Shown piece by piece: positions 41,946 to 50,135 of a stretch of DNA of 64,000 nt. The stretch lies in contig JAHCAX010000002.1 in the NCBI GenBank assembly GCA_019634675.1, positions 124,001-188,000 on the forward strand, read 5' to 3'. The number at the start of each line of letters is the position of its first letter. Position 1 is the stretch's first letter. The notes under the pieces were generated by a model, which saw nothing but the letters and a program-made list of their open reading frames with translations, made no database searches and was not told the DNA's origin. The position numbers and the translations under genes are program-made. Origin of the DNA: Acherontichlamydia pituitae. Lineage in GTDB: Bacteria; Chlamydiota; Chlamydiia; Chlamydiales; Rhabdochlamydiaceae.

Positions 41946-42824
41946 ATGATCGATAAAGACAAGGGAAATGCAGTGCTTACCGAGACACTTTCGCAAGAGA
42001 TCCGCCGCACCCTGCAGCTAGCCCTTGCAGAAGACCATGCAGAAAATGATGTGACATCGCAAGCATGCCTGCCCCCAGCTGCGCCAGCAAAGGCATCCCT
42101 TTTGCTCAAGCAGCCTGGACGTATCGCAGGACTTGTGGTCCTTCCCATTTTATGCCACCTGCTTGACAGCGCTCTTAATCTACGCCTTTTTGTCGAGGAC
42201 GGCTGCAATTGCAATCCAGGGGCCGTGCTTGCCACCCTAGAAGGAAATGCCCGCTCCATTTTAGCTGGAGAAAGAAGCGCCCTCAACCTTATCCAACATG
42301 CATCGGGCATTGCCACAACGACAGCTGCATACGTCGATGCTGTCAAAGGATTTTCCTGCGATATTCTAGACACGCGGAAAACACTCCCCGGTCTTCGCGC
42401 CATCCAAAAATATGCAGTTTTAATCGGCGGAGGAAAGAACCACCGGTTCCATCTGGAAGACCGATTTTTAATTAAGGACAACCACATCAAATTGCTTAAA
42501 GAGACCACTTCCATGCCTGTTGCCGAAGCGGTCCGCCGAGCAAAAACATTGCAGCCTGCCGTCAAAGTGGAAGTAGAAGTGAGCACGCTTGCGATGCTGG
42601 AAGAAGCCCTTAGCGCAGAAGCCGATGTCGTCCTTCTCGACAATATGAACGCAAGCCTGGTAGCAGAAGCTGTTAAACTCAACGCTGGCAAGGCTTATCT
42701 CGAAGCTTCTGGCGGAATCGGCCTTGAAGAAGTTGCCCGTTATGCGGCAACTGGCGTCAATGGGATTTCGATTGGAGCCCTGACCCATTCAGTCCGTGCA
42801 ATTGATATGAGCTTAAAGGTGTAA
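41946..42824 (+). CDS. nadC: Quinolinate phosphoribosyltransferase
   Basis: Converts quinolinate and PRPP to nicotinate mononucleotide. LAEDHAENDVT, HASGIATTTAAYVDAV, DTRKTLPGLRAIQKYAVLIGGGKNHR, the LIKDNHI block and the final EASGGIGLEEVARYAATGVNGISIG are all diagnostic. 292 residues. No nadA or nadB is in the window, so quinolinate may come from elsewhere in the genome or from the host. coaX follows after 4 bases, probably in one unit. Confidence 0.95.
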   Translation: MIDKDKGNAVLTETLSQEIRRTLQLALAEDHAENDVTSQACLPPAAPAKASLLLKQPGRIAGLVVLPILCHLLDSALNLRLFVEDGCNCNPGAVLATLEGNARSILAGERSALNLIQHASGIATTTAAYVDAVKGFSCDILDTRKTLPGLRAIQKYAVLIGGGKNHRFHLEDRFLIKDNHIKLLKETTSMPVAEAVRRAKTLQPAVKVEVEVSTLAMLEEALSAEADVVLLDNMNASLVAEAVKLNAGKAYLEASGGIGLEEVARYAATGVNGISIGALTHSVRAIDMSLKV

Positions 42825-42828
42825 TTAA

Positions 42829-43614
42829 ATGGCCCAAGACCTTGTCATCGACATTGGAAATTCGCGGATCAAGCTCGGTTTCTTCGTTGAAGACCGTCTC
42901 GATTTCACCTGTGCGGCAGCAATCAAGTCTTTTTCCCAAGAAAATTTTGGAGCAGTGCTGAAGGGAAGGACGATCGGCAGAGTCTTGATCTCTTCCGTTA
43001 ATCACAGCGCCGAGCAATTGGTCCTGCAAGCCCTTACGGCCCATCAACTGCCTTATTCCGTCCTTGACTTTTCTACGGTGAAGATGACCCTCGATGTCGA
43101 TGAGCCTGAAGCCGTCGGCCACGACCGGATCGCCAATGCTTACGGAGCCCTCAAGATTTTTCCGACATTCGACTGCATCATTATCGATATCGGCACAGCA
43201 GTCACTGCCGATTTTGTGGCCAAAGAAGGACGCTACACAGGCGGGATGATCTATCCCGGCCCGGCTTTAAGCGCTAAAGTGCTTGCGGATTATACCGACA
43301 AACTCCCCCTCGTCTCCATTTTAAAGCCCGACTCCCCTCTTGGGAAAACAACAGAGACCCACATCCAAAGCGGCATTTACTACGGGCTGCTTGGCGCTAT
43401 CGAGAGGTTAATCGCCGAGCTGCGTATGACGGCTCCTTCGCCAAGCTCGGTCAAAGTCTTAGCGACAGGAGGAGCGACAGCGATTGAAGATACAGGGATG
43501 TGCGAAGGAAAAGTCGCCTTTGTCGAAGACCTTAAAGAACTCGTCGATTTCATCAACCCTCATTTGACACTCGTCGGGCTGCATGAGATCCAAAAGGAAC
43601 ATATTTCACCATAG
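42829..43614 (+). CDS. coaX: Type III pantothenate kinase
   Basis: First step of coenzyme A synthesis. DIGNSRIKLGFF (phosphate-binding), GHDRIANAYGA and IIDIGTAVTADFV with GGMIYPGPALS are the type III signatures. 261 residues. It follows nadC by 4 bases and precedes groEL by 8. These are two cofactor genes with a chaperonin, probably one transcript. Confidence 0.95.
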   Translation: MAQDLVIDIGNSRIKLGFFVEDRLDFTCAAAIKSFSQENFGAVLKGRTIGRVLISSVNHSAEQLVLQALTAHQLPYSVLDFSTVKMTLDVDEPEAVGHDRIANAYGALKIFPTFDCIIIDIGTAVTADFVAKEGRYTGGMIYPGPALSAKVLADYTDKLPLVSILKPDSPLGKTTETHIQSGIYYGLLGAIERLIAELRMTAPSPSSVKVLATGGATAIEDTGMCEGKVAFVEDLKELVDFINPHLTLVGLHEIQKEHISP

Positions 43615-43622
43615 GAGAAACC

Positions 43623-45227
43623 ATGTCTGCTACACCGAAGGAACTCGTTTTTGAAGAAGAAGCAAGAAATAAACTGCGCGAAGGCGTAGACAAGCTCGCC
43701 GATGTCGTCGGCGTGACCTTAGGGCCAAAAGGGCGCAATGTCGGCCTCCAAGCTTCTTGGGGAGCTCCATCGATCACCAATGACGGAAACAGCATCGTCA
43801 AAGATATCGAATTGAAAGACCAATACGCCAACATGGGCGTTTCAATGGGCAAGGAAGTTGCTAGCAAGATGAAAGAAAAATGCGGCGATGGAACGACATC
43901 GAGCATCCTGCTCCTCCGTTCCCTTGTTCAAAACGGCGTCAAAAACATCGCTTCCGGATCAAGCCCCATCGTTTTAAAGCGCGGCATGGAAAAAGCTGTC
44001 GATGCGATCGTTAAAGAGATCGAGAAAATAGCTATCTCCATTCAAGAAGAAAAAGAGATCCTCAATATCGCGACAGCCTCCGCTTCAGGCAACTTAAGCA
44101 TCGGCAAACTCATTACCGACGCAATCCAAAAAGTTGGAAAATCGGGAGTGATCACCATTGAAGAGGGCAAAGGAACAGAGACAACTGTTGAAATGGTCGA
44201 AGGAATGCAGTTTGACCGAGGCTATTCCAGCGCTTATTTCTGCACGAATGCAGAGACGATGACCGTTGAAATGGGCAACGCACGCTTACTGATCACCGAT
44301 AAAAAGATCTCCTCCGTCCAAGAGATCCTGCCGATCTTGCAAGCTGTTGCAACAACTGCGACCGAGCTGCTGATCATTGCGGAAGACATTGAGGGCGATG
44401 CCCTTTCTACGCTGGTCGTCAACAAGCTGCGCGGAACGCTTAAGGTCTGCTCTGTCAAAGCTCCAGGATTTGGAGACAGGCGCAAAGCCCTTTTGCAAGA
44501 CATCGCCATCCTCACAGGCGCGACTGTCGTATCAGAAGAGACGGGAATGGCCCTTAAAGATGCGACTGCTGCAGTCCTCGGTTCTGCAGAAAAAATCGTC
44601 GTAACAAAAGAAAAAACGACAGTGATCAACGGCGCAGGGACAAAAAATCAGATCGATGCCCGCATTAAGCAGATCGAAGCTGAGATCGCAAACACGACAA
44701 GCGCATACGACAAAGAAAAGCTCGAAGAGCGCAAAGCGAAGCTCTCCGGTGGTGTTGCCGTCATTCGCGTCGGCGCAGCGACAGAGCCGGAAATGAAGCA
44801 GAAAAAACAGATGTTCGAAGATTCTTTGAACTCGACACGAGCTGCGATCGAAGAAGGCATTGTCATCGGCGGCGGCGTTGCCCTGCTAAGAGCGAGCAAG
44901 AACCTCTCCGACCTCAAACTCTCCGGAGAAGAAAAGGTTGGCGCTGAGATCGTTTTCAAATCTTGCGAAGCACCTTTTAAACAAATCGTAGCAAACACTG
45001 GGTTTGATCCATCAGTCGTCCTCAACGAGGTCCTCTCATCGAAGCCTCATTTCGGCTTTAATGCCCAATCTGAGAAAGTCGAAGACCTCCTGCAAGCAGG
45101 CGTCGTCGATCCTGCCAAGGTCGTAAAGAATGCACTGAAATATGCAGCATCGACTGCAGGGATCATCCTTCTTTCCGAAGCGTTGATCGGCAATGCTCCT
45201 GAAGAGGAAGAAGAAGAAAAAGCGTAA
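43623..45227 (+). CDS. groEL: Chaperonin GroEL paralogue
   Basis: 534 residues along the full chaperonin fold: VTLGPKGRNVGL, ITNDGNSIVKDIEL, the ATP site CGDGTTSSILL and the late GGGVALLRA. The C-terminus ends in a run of Glu plus KA, not the GGM repeats of standard GroEL, and no groES adjoins. Its place on the far side of murF matches the chlamydial GroEL3 gene (CT755 as I recall); environmental chlamydiae have several GroELs. AGGAGA lies before the ATG. It is probably a specialised paralogue. Confidence 0.9.
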   Translation: MSATPKELVFEEEARNKLREGVDKLADVVGVTLGPKGRNVGLQASWGAPSITNDGNSIVKDIELKDQYANMGVSMGKEVASKMKEKCGDGTTSSILLLRSLVQNGVKNIASGSSPIVLKRGMEKAVDAIVKEIEKIAISIQEEKEILNIATASASGNLSIGKLITDAIQKVGKSGVITIEEGKGTETTVEMVEGMQFDRGYSSAYFCTNAETMTVEMGNARLLITDKKISSVQEILPILQAVATTATELLIIAEDIEGDALSTLVVNKLRGTLKVCSVKAPGFGDRRKALLQDIAILTGATVVSEETGMALKDATAAVLGSAEKIVVTKEKTTVINGAGTKNQIDARIKQIEAEIANTTSAYDKEKLEERKAKLSGGVAVIRVGAATEPEMKQKKQMFEDSLNSTRAAIEEGIVIGGGVALLRASKNLSDLKLSGEEKVGAEIVFKSCEAPFKQIVANTGFDPSVVLNEVLSSKPHFGFNAQSEKVEDLLQAGVVDPAKVVKNALKYAASTAGIILLSEALIGNAPEEEEEEKA

Positions 45228-45240
45228 CGCATTTGCAGCA

Positions 45241-45275
45241 AAGCAGCTGCTTATTTTGGCAGCTGCTTCCTTTTA
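45241..45275 (+). terminator. Terminator after groEL
   Basis: AAGCAGCTGC (45241-45250) pairs with GCAGCTGCTT (45259-45268), followed by CCTTTT. Confidence 0.75.
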
Positions 45276-45284
45276 GAGGTAACG

Positions 45285-46226
45285 ATGAAAACAGCCGCAG
45301 TCCTTCCTGCGCTCGGCATCGGCGATGCCATCTTGATGATGATCGCATCCCATCGGCTTTATCTATCAGGTTTCCAGGTCACCACATTTCATGATAGCTT
45401 GCCAGAACTTGCTTCCTGGTTTCCCGATCAAAGCTTTGAAAAGAACCCTTCCGACGAGGAATTGATCAACCGGTTAAATCTGTTCGATCTGATCATTGCA
45501 GAAAATGATAACTCCCCTCGCATCAAAAAGCTGATTGCAGCATTTAGAGGACAATCGTCCGAGCGCCTATCCATTTTTTATCCCACCTACTTCCAGGCTA
45601 AACATGGTCTTCTGCACAGCACGGACAAGGTCTTTGATCCTGACCGCCCCATGGCTGAGAATATTGGTGAGGCTATTGCCAATCTGCTTCATAAAGAAGA
45701 TCCTTCCAAAAACAATGGGATCACCCCTCCTTTGCCGTTAAAGCATAGAGTACATTCCAATCGGATCATCATCCATCCGACAAGCCGGGTCCCCTCTAAA
45801 AATTGGTCATCCCATAAATTTCTCAACCTTGCCAAACAATTAAAAGATCGTGGATACGATCCCCACTTCTGCGTTAGCCCCGCAGAAAGGCCTCAATGGG
45901 AAAATGCGCTTCAATTTGGCTGCAGTTTGCCCCATTTCTCCAACTTATCAGAACTTGCCGCCTTTATTTTTGAATCGGGCTTCCACATCGGCAACGACTC
46001 CCTGCTTGGACATCTTGCCTCAAACCTCAACATCCCAACTCTGATCATCGCCGACGATGAAAAGCGGATGCGCCTATGGCGGCCAGGCTGGCAGAGCGGC
46101 GAAGTGGTCCTCCCGCCGCAATGGATCCCCAATCCTCGGATATTCTGTTGGAAAAAAAACCACTGGCAGCGTCTGATTTCTGTTCGCAAAGTCTTTAAAA
46201 AATTTAATAAACTCAATAAATTTTAA
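45285..46226 (+). CDS. Glycosyltransferase family 9 (heptosyltransferase-like)
   Basis: 313 residues in two Rossmann-like halves. The N-terminal LPALGIGDAILMMIASHRL and C-terminal IIIHPTSRVPSKNWSSHKFLNLAKQL, then HIGNDSLLGHLASNLNIPTLIIAD, follow the GT-B heptosyltransferase pattern. It may add sugars to lipopolysaccharide; the acceptor is unknown. It begins 10 bases after the groEL terminator. Confidence 0.82.
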   Translation: MKTAAVLPALGIGDAILMMIASHRLYLSGFQVTTFHDSLPELASWFPDQSFEKNPSDEELINRLNLFDLIIAENDNSPRIKKLIAAFRGQSSERLSIFYPTYFQAKHGLLHSTDKVFDPDRPMAENIGEAIANLLHKEDPSKNNGITPPLPLKHRVHSNRIIIHPTSRVPSKNWSSHKFLNLAKQLKDRGYDPHFCVSPAERPQWENALQFGCSLPHFSNLSELAAFIFESGFHIGNDSLLGHLASNLNIPTLIIADDEKRMRLWRPGWQSGEVVLPPQWIPNPRIFCWKKNHWQRLISVRKVFKKFNKLNKF

Positions 46227-46240
46227 AAAACCGGATACAT

Positions 46241-46269
46241 TTCATATTAATCCCGAAAATTAGTATAAT
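46241..46269 (+). promoter_or_regulatory. Candidate promoter of the LRR-like gene
   Basis: TTCATA (46241-46246), 17 bases, TATAAT (46264-46269), about 25 bases before the ATG, in AT-rich DNA. Confidence 0.55.
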
Positions 46270-46294
46270 TGACCAAAACAAAGGTCGTTTCTAT

Positions 46295-47071
46295 ATGGCA
46301 ACTAAAATTGAAATTAAACCTGTAGAATATAGTCATTTTCCCACTGAGCAAGTTACAGCTCCTCCAGCCCTTTCTGACGCAGAACTGCTTTCAATGCTTG
46401 ACAGCTTCAGCTTGGATGACTTGAAGAAACAGACTGCACAATACCGCACGATGGACCGCCTTGATTGCTCAGAGATCTCATCCGCTGTTGCCTTGCAATG
46501 GCAAGCACGTATCTCGGAACAATCGCTGCTCATTGGAAGAAGCAACATTCAAGAAAACAGCTTTCCATTTTCCGATCATCTCGACTGCTCTTTAGAACAG
46601 CTTAGCGAAGCTTTAGGGGGAAGACGCTCCTTAGAACTGATCTTTATCACCCCTTCCGAAAGGACCCTTAACGCCATTATTGCATTAATGACCGCCAATC
46701 GACTTGAGCATCTTGAACTCAGAGGGTTTCTCATTTCGGACAATTACGTTGACAAGCTTTCAATGGCTATTTCAGCCTCGACAACGCTAAAATCGTTGGT
46801 CCTGCAAAATTTAAGGCTGAATACCGATCATTTCATCCGTCTTTCAAGCGGAATCCAAGGATCGCAGAGCATCGAGGAGATCACCATCAAATCAGATTGG
46901 GTCCAAGAAAGAGCTGTTCCTTACATTTTAGAGATGATCACATCAAGCAATACCCTCAAAAAAATCTGCTTGACCTTGGACAAGTTCGAAAAGATCCCAA
47001 CGCTTGCCTCTCTTCAGGAAAACCTTAAAGACAGCCAAACGCTGGACCTCAGCGAGAACTGGGGCTACTAG
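46295..47071 (+). CDS. Leucine-rich-repeat-like orphan protein
   Basis: 258 residues. From about residue 90 to 255 are roughly six units of the ribonuclease-inhibitor type, such as ANRLEHLELRGFLISDNYVDKLSMAISASTTLKSLVLQNLRLN, with spacing near 28. The first 80 residues are hydrophilic and unassigned. LRR proteins are common among chlamydial and legionella proteins delivered into hosts. It has its own promoter and terminator, and stands next to an F-box gene. An effector role is inference. Confidence 0.7.
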   Translation: MATKIEIKPVEYSHFPTEQVTAPPALSDAELLSMLDSFSLDDLKKQTAQYRTMDRLDCSEISSAVALQWQARISEQSLLIGRSNIQENSFPFSDHLDCSLEQLSEALGGRRSLELIFITPSERTLNAIIALMTANRLEHLELRGFLISDNYVDKLSMAISASTTLKSLVLQNLRLNTDHFIRLSSGIQGSQSIEEITIKSDWVQERAVPYILEMITSSNTLKKICLTLDKFEKIPTLASLQENLKDSQTLDLSENWGY

Positions 47072-47076
47072 AGAAA

Positions 47077-47098
47077 GAGGCAGTTTGGCAACTGCCTC
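47077..47098. terminator. Hairpin between convergent LRR-like and F-box genes
   Basis: GAGGCAGTT, loop TGGC, AACTGCCTC: a perfect 9-bp stem at the end of both genes, without a clear T-run. Confidence 0.6.
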
Positions 47099-47110
47099 CG
47101 CGAAAGACCT

Positions 47111-48730
47111 TTAAGAGATCTGAGAGTCCATTACGATTCTCAAAAAGAACTCCTGAAACTTCTTTGCAATGCCGATTCCTACTGGAGATTGAAAGAAAGC
47201 ATTATGTCCGTAAGTTAATACTTTAATTCCATTTCCCGGCGTTACCAGCGGAGAGGTCATCATACGCGCCTGTATGCTGATGTTTTTATCGCTTGTCGGA
47301 TCTAAACAAATTTGTCTAAAAACATCCGACATCTTTCTGCCTCGGTATTCCTGAGGGATTCCATACTCTCTGCAAGGATAGACAATTGTATCGACAAGCG
47401 GCTTGGGCACAAAAATCTGGAACAAGAACCCTAAATTACGATTTCCTCTTTTTTCGAACTCGAACATCTCTGTTTGCTCAGGAGGACGGCTTTTCCGCAA
47501 AAATCTTTCAGCAAGAATTGACGCTTCGCCGAGCATCATTTCAAATTCCCCAATATACCGATCTCTATCGCTTACATTTGGCAAAAGATGAAACTGATCG
47601 CAAAGACCATTAAAGTAGGAACGAGCATCCGGCGGATACATGCTTTGATTCTCAAGGAACATCAACCATGTTGATTCCCCTGCATTGGAAAAATTAGAAA
47701 ACATAAATGGGCTGACCGCCATGATCCACTTCTTGATATCGCTGTGGTGATCATCATAATCGCCACCCTCTCTTACAGCTTTCGGCATAGGATACGCTTC
47801 AAGGAATGCTTGCACCGTTTCAGGAAAGACCGATTCCATCATTTGAGGAAATCTGAACCAATGCAGGCAAGAAAACTGATCAAATGTTGCGCTGGATGCT
47901 TCTTTTTGATTCATCACATGCAGCAGCATTTTCGTTGCAAATCCAAAAAAATAAACAATTCGGTTCATCGAATGATAAAACGGCTGATAAGCATCTACGT
48001 GCTCTTTTTCAGCAGCGAACACCTCTTCCATGATCCCCTTTAATATCGGATCGCATCTGAGCTCTTCGCTAAGGTTCTTTTTTCCATGGACAACGCTTAT
48101 TTCAGTTGCATCAGATCGCACAAAGACCTCGGAAACAGAAACAGGTCTTCCCGATGAACAATAATTATGCGGAGAAAAGTTGCCAAGCTGCGGCCTTTTA
48201 ACTTGTCCACTTAAACAGTCGAAAGAAGTTCTTTCATATGTTTCTTGAGAAAGGCGCGATTGCAGCCTTAGTCCCCAGTGCATGATCCTTACAGGCAGCT
48301 GCCCATATGGGTAAGTGTTCAACTTTTGCCAATTCTTGCAGACAAGCGATGCTCTTGCAGCTCCGTCCTTATCTAAATAGAAAAAAATATGGCCAAGGAT
48401 CTCATTGGACAGATTGGCGATCGTTAAGACCTGCACATTGACACGGCGCTCCTTTCTTTTTTCTTTAGCTCCAATCTCTTCCTGGGCAAATAAATCCGCA
48501 ATAGCGTCTGGTTCTTCCAGTGAAAGGCTAGACACCCTCTGTCCAAGGTCTTCCCCCTTTTTTTCTTTAGTTCCAATCTCTTCCTGGATCAATAAATCTG
48601 CAATAGAGTCTGGTTCTTCCAGAGAAAGGCTAGACACCCTCTGCGAAAGAACTTCCACCCGGTCAACGACCAGCGGATCTTGTACGTAATTAGCTTCGCT
48701 AATACCTGTTAAATCAGTATTGATTGCCAT
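47111..48730 (-). CDS. F-box protein, candidate effector of host ubiquitin ligase
   Basis: 539 residues. Residues of about 105-143 (LTIANLSNEILGHIFFYL..., then VCKNWQKL) are a good F-box, the motif that binds Skp1 of eukaryotic SCF ubiquitin ligases. Before it are two consecutive 34-residue repeats (28-61 and 62-95, each with QRVSSLSLEEPD-IADL and QEEIG-KEK). The remaining 400 residues are unassigned and would be the target-binding part. No signal peptide. The ATG at 48730 is preferred to a GTG three codons upstream because GGGTG lies before it. Chlamydiae have no SCF, so the protein should act in the host. Confidence 0.75.
   Translation of the reverse strand: MAINTDLTGISEANYVQDPLVVDRVEVLSQRVSSLSLEEPDSIADLLIQEEIGTKEKKGEDLGQRVSSLSLEEPDAIADLFAQEEIGAKEKRKERRVNVQVLTIANLSNEILGHIFFYLDKDGAARASLVCKNWQKLNTYPYGQLPVRIMHWGLRLQSRLSQETYERTSFDCLSGQVKRPQLGNFSPHNYCSSGRPVSVSEVFVRSDATEISVVHGKKNLSEELRCDPILKGIMEEVFAAEKEHVDAYQPFYHSMNRIVYFFGFATKMLLHVMNQKEASSATFDQFSCLHWFRFPQMMESVFPETVQAFLEAYPMPKAVREGGDYDDHHSDIKKWIMAVSPFMFSNFSNAGESTWLMFLENQSMYPPDARSYFNGLCDQFHLLPNVSDRDRYIGEFEMMLGEASILAERFLRKSRPPEQTEMFEFEKRGNRNLGFLFQIFVPKPLVDTIVYPCREYGIPQEYRGRKMSDVFRQICLDPTSDKNISIQARMMTSPLVTPGNGIKVLTYGHNAFFQSPVGIGIAKKFQEFFLRIVMDSQIS
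48446..48649 (-). repeat. Two 102-bp direct repeats in the F-box gene
   Basis: Encode residues 28-61 and 62-95. The two DNA copies are nearly identical over most of their length, so duplication was recent. Confidence 0.75.
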
Positions 48731-48803
48731 ATTAAACACCCATTTTTATATAATTATTTTTGTTTTCAAAAAGCATTATAAACAAATAAATAATTTAATT
48801 GAA

Positions 48804-48831
48804 TTGAAAAATAATAAAAATGACGTATAAT
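48804..48831 (+). promoter_or_regulatory. Candidate promoter of the 304-aa orphan
   Basis: TTGAAA (48804-48809), 16 bases, TATAAT (48826-48831), 27 bases before the ATG, in very AT-rich DNA shared with the divergent F-box gene. Confidence 0.6.
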
Positions 48832-48858
48832 TAGCCACAAATTAAACAAAGCGAAACT

Positions 48859-49773
48859 ATGACAGTAAAAATCAATTCCAATCCATCCTCCTTATCAATT
48901 CAAGATATTGATAATCAACTTAATACGGAAAAACTTAATAAGGTAGCCAACCTCGTAATAAAGATCCTTAATGACGATCCTGCACTTCAGCCTTTAGCAA
49001 TTAATTTCACATCCAATTCATATTCAACATCTTACGTCTCAAGCATCCCAGAAACGGGGGTGATCGTCTGGAATGAAGAGGCATTTATGAGACTCGATCT
49101 GCCAACAGCCGTTTTTTGGACCCTGTTCGAGCAATTGAACGTCCGGTCATACGGCGCCTTTAATCAGATCGTGGCTGATCTTGCAACCGAAGGCCTAATG
49201 CTTGAGGAAGCTGTCGTAAAATTTGAAAAGATTGAACATGATAATGCTCTAAAGGCCAAAGCGTTGATGCTATCAGCGATTTTCCAAAAACAGATCAATT
49301 GCCTTCCCGATGATTGTCATGCTATTTGCAGCGACTTTGCATCCCATTACCGATTCCAGCAACTGAAAGGCCACTCGCAGAAGATCGCTGCTCGCTTGGC
49401 CTCATATTGCCCGAAAGCGGAGAATCGTGCCTATAAAGGCACTTGGAAGATCGACATAAAAAAACTCGATAACCTACAACACCAGCAATTGGAAGATCTC
49501 TTCAGGCTTAAATTGCAGCTTGAAACCCCGGAAACCTATGAAAAAGCCCTATTGAAATTAGGTTGCAATATTAAACTAGCTGAACGAATGGACCCATTGG
49601 GAAAAGGATCTTTTTTAAGCCAAGCTTCCCAAGAAATTTTCAGTCCCCAAGAATTCGATAAGGCTCTTTTAAGCACAGAAAAATTTCTAATCAATAGAAG
49701 AAATGACATCGCTTCAGACAAAATAAGTATTCTCAATAGAAACAAGAAAATTGAAATGTTAGAAGGCCAATGA
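48859..49773 (+). CDS. Orphan protein, 304 aa
   Basis: Unrecognised, soluble, without signal peptide. The central part (IPETGVIVWNEEAFMRLDLPTAVFWTLFEQLNVRSYGAFNQI) looks like a strand-helix arrangement and the second half is helical and charged. I see no intact catalytic motif. It has a good promoter and lies divergent to the F-box gene, within the orphan cluster 46.3-49.8 kb. It may be another host-directed protein. Confidence 0.6.
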   Translation: MTVKINSNPSSLSIQDIDNQLNTEKLNKVANLVIKILNDDPALQPLAINFTSNSYSTSYVSSIPETGVIVWNEEAFMRLDLPTAVFWTLFEQLNVRSYGAFNQIVADLATEGLMLEEAVVKFEKIEHDNALKAKALMLSAIFQKQINCLPDDCHAICSDFASHYRFQQLKGHSQKIAARLASYCPKAENRAYKGTWKIDIKKLDNLQHQQLEDLFRLKLQLETPETYEKALLKLGCNIKLAERMDPLGKGSFLSQASQEIFSPQEFDKALLSTEKFLINRRNDIASDKISILNRNKKIEMLEGQ

Positions 49774-49941
49774 GCCTATCCGCAATCTAGAGAAAAAAAT
49801 TGGGGAAATCTTATGATCGATTTTCTCAGGAAAGAATAACAGCCGAATATCCAGATGCTCCGAATGGACTCTTCAACCATCTCTTATATTGATGAGGTTG
49901 GGTACTAGGGCCAGTTGATTTGATAGATCAATAATCCAATA

Positions 49942-50120
49942 GACCTCTTTCGAAATTTGCTTTGTCCAGAAAAATCGAAGATTATTTCTGATTTTTCTAA
50001 GGCAGGAAGCTGCCTAGGATCGCATCGACGAGATGACTTGAATAAGTCATTGAGGAGTTGCGATAAAAATCAGAGATAAAAGATCGATTTTAATGGATGA
50101 ATGAAATTTCGAAAGAGGTC
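49942..50120. mobile_element. Structured inverted-repeat element of 179 bp, TA flanks
   Basis: Perfect 17-bp ends (GACCTCTTTCGAAATTT and its inverse), flanked by TA (49940-49941, 50121-50122). Inner stems: AAAATCG (49971-49977) with CGATTTT (50085-50091); CTGATTTTT (49988-49996) with AAAAATCAG (50065-50073); hairpin GGCAG-GAAG-CTGCC (50001-50014); ATCGCA (50019-50024) with TGCGAT (50059-50064); hairpin ATGACTT-GAAT-AAGTCAT (50033-50050). The first four inner stems correspond in order to those of 4248-4412. The rest of 49774-50135 holds nothing I can name. Confidence 0.75.
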
Positions 50121-50135
50121 TAATATCTGCGCCAT

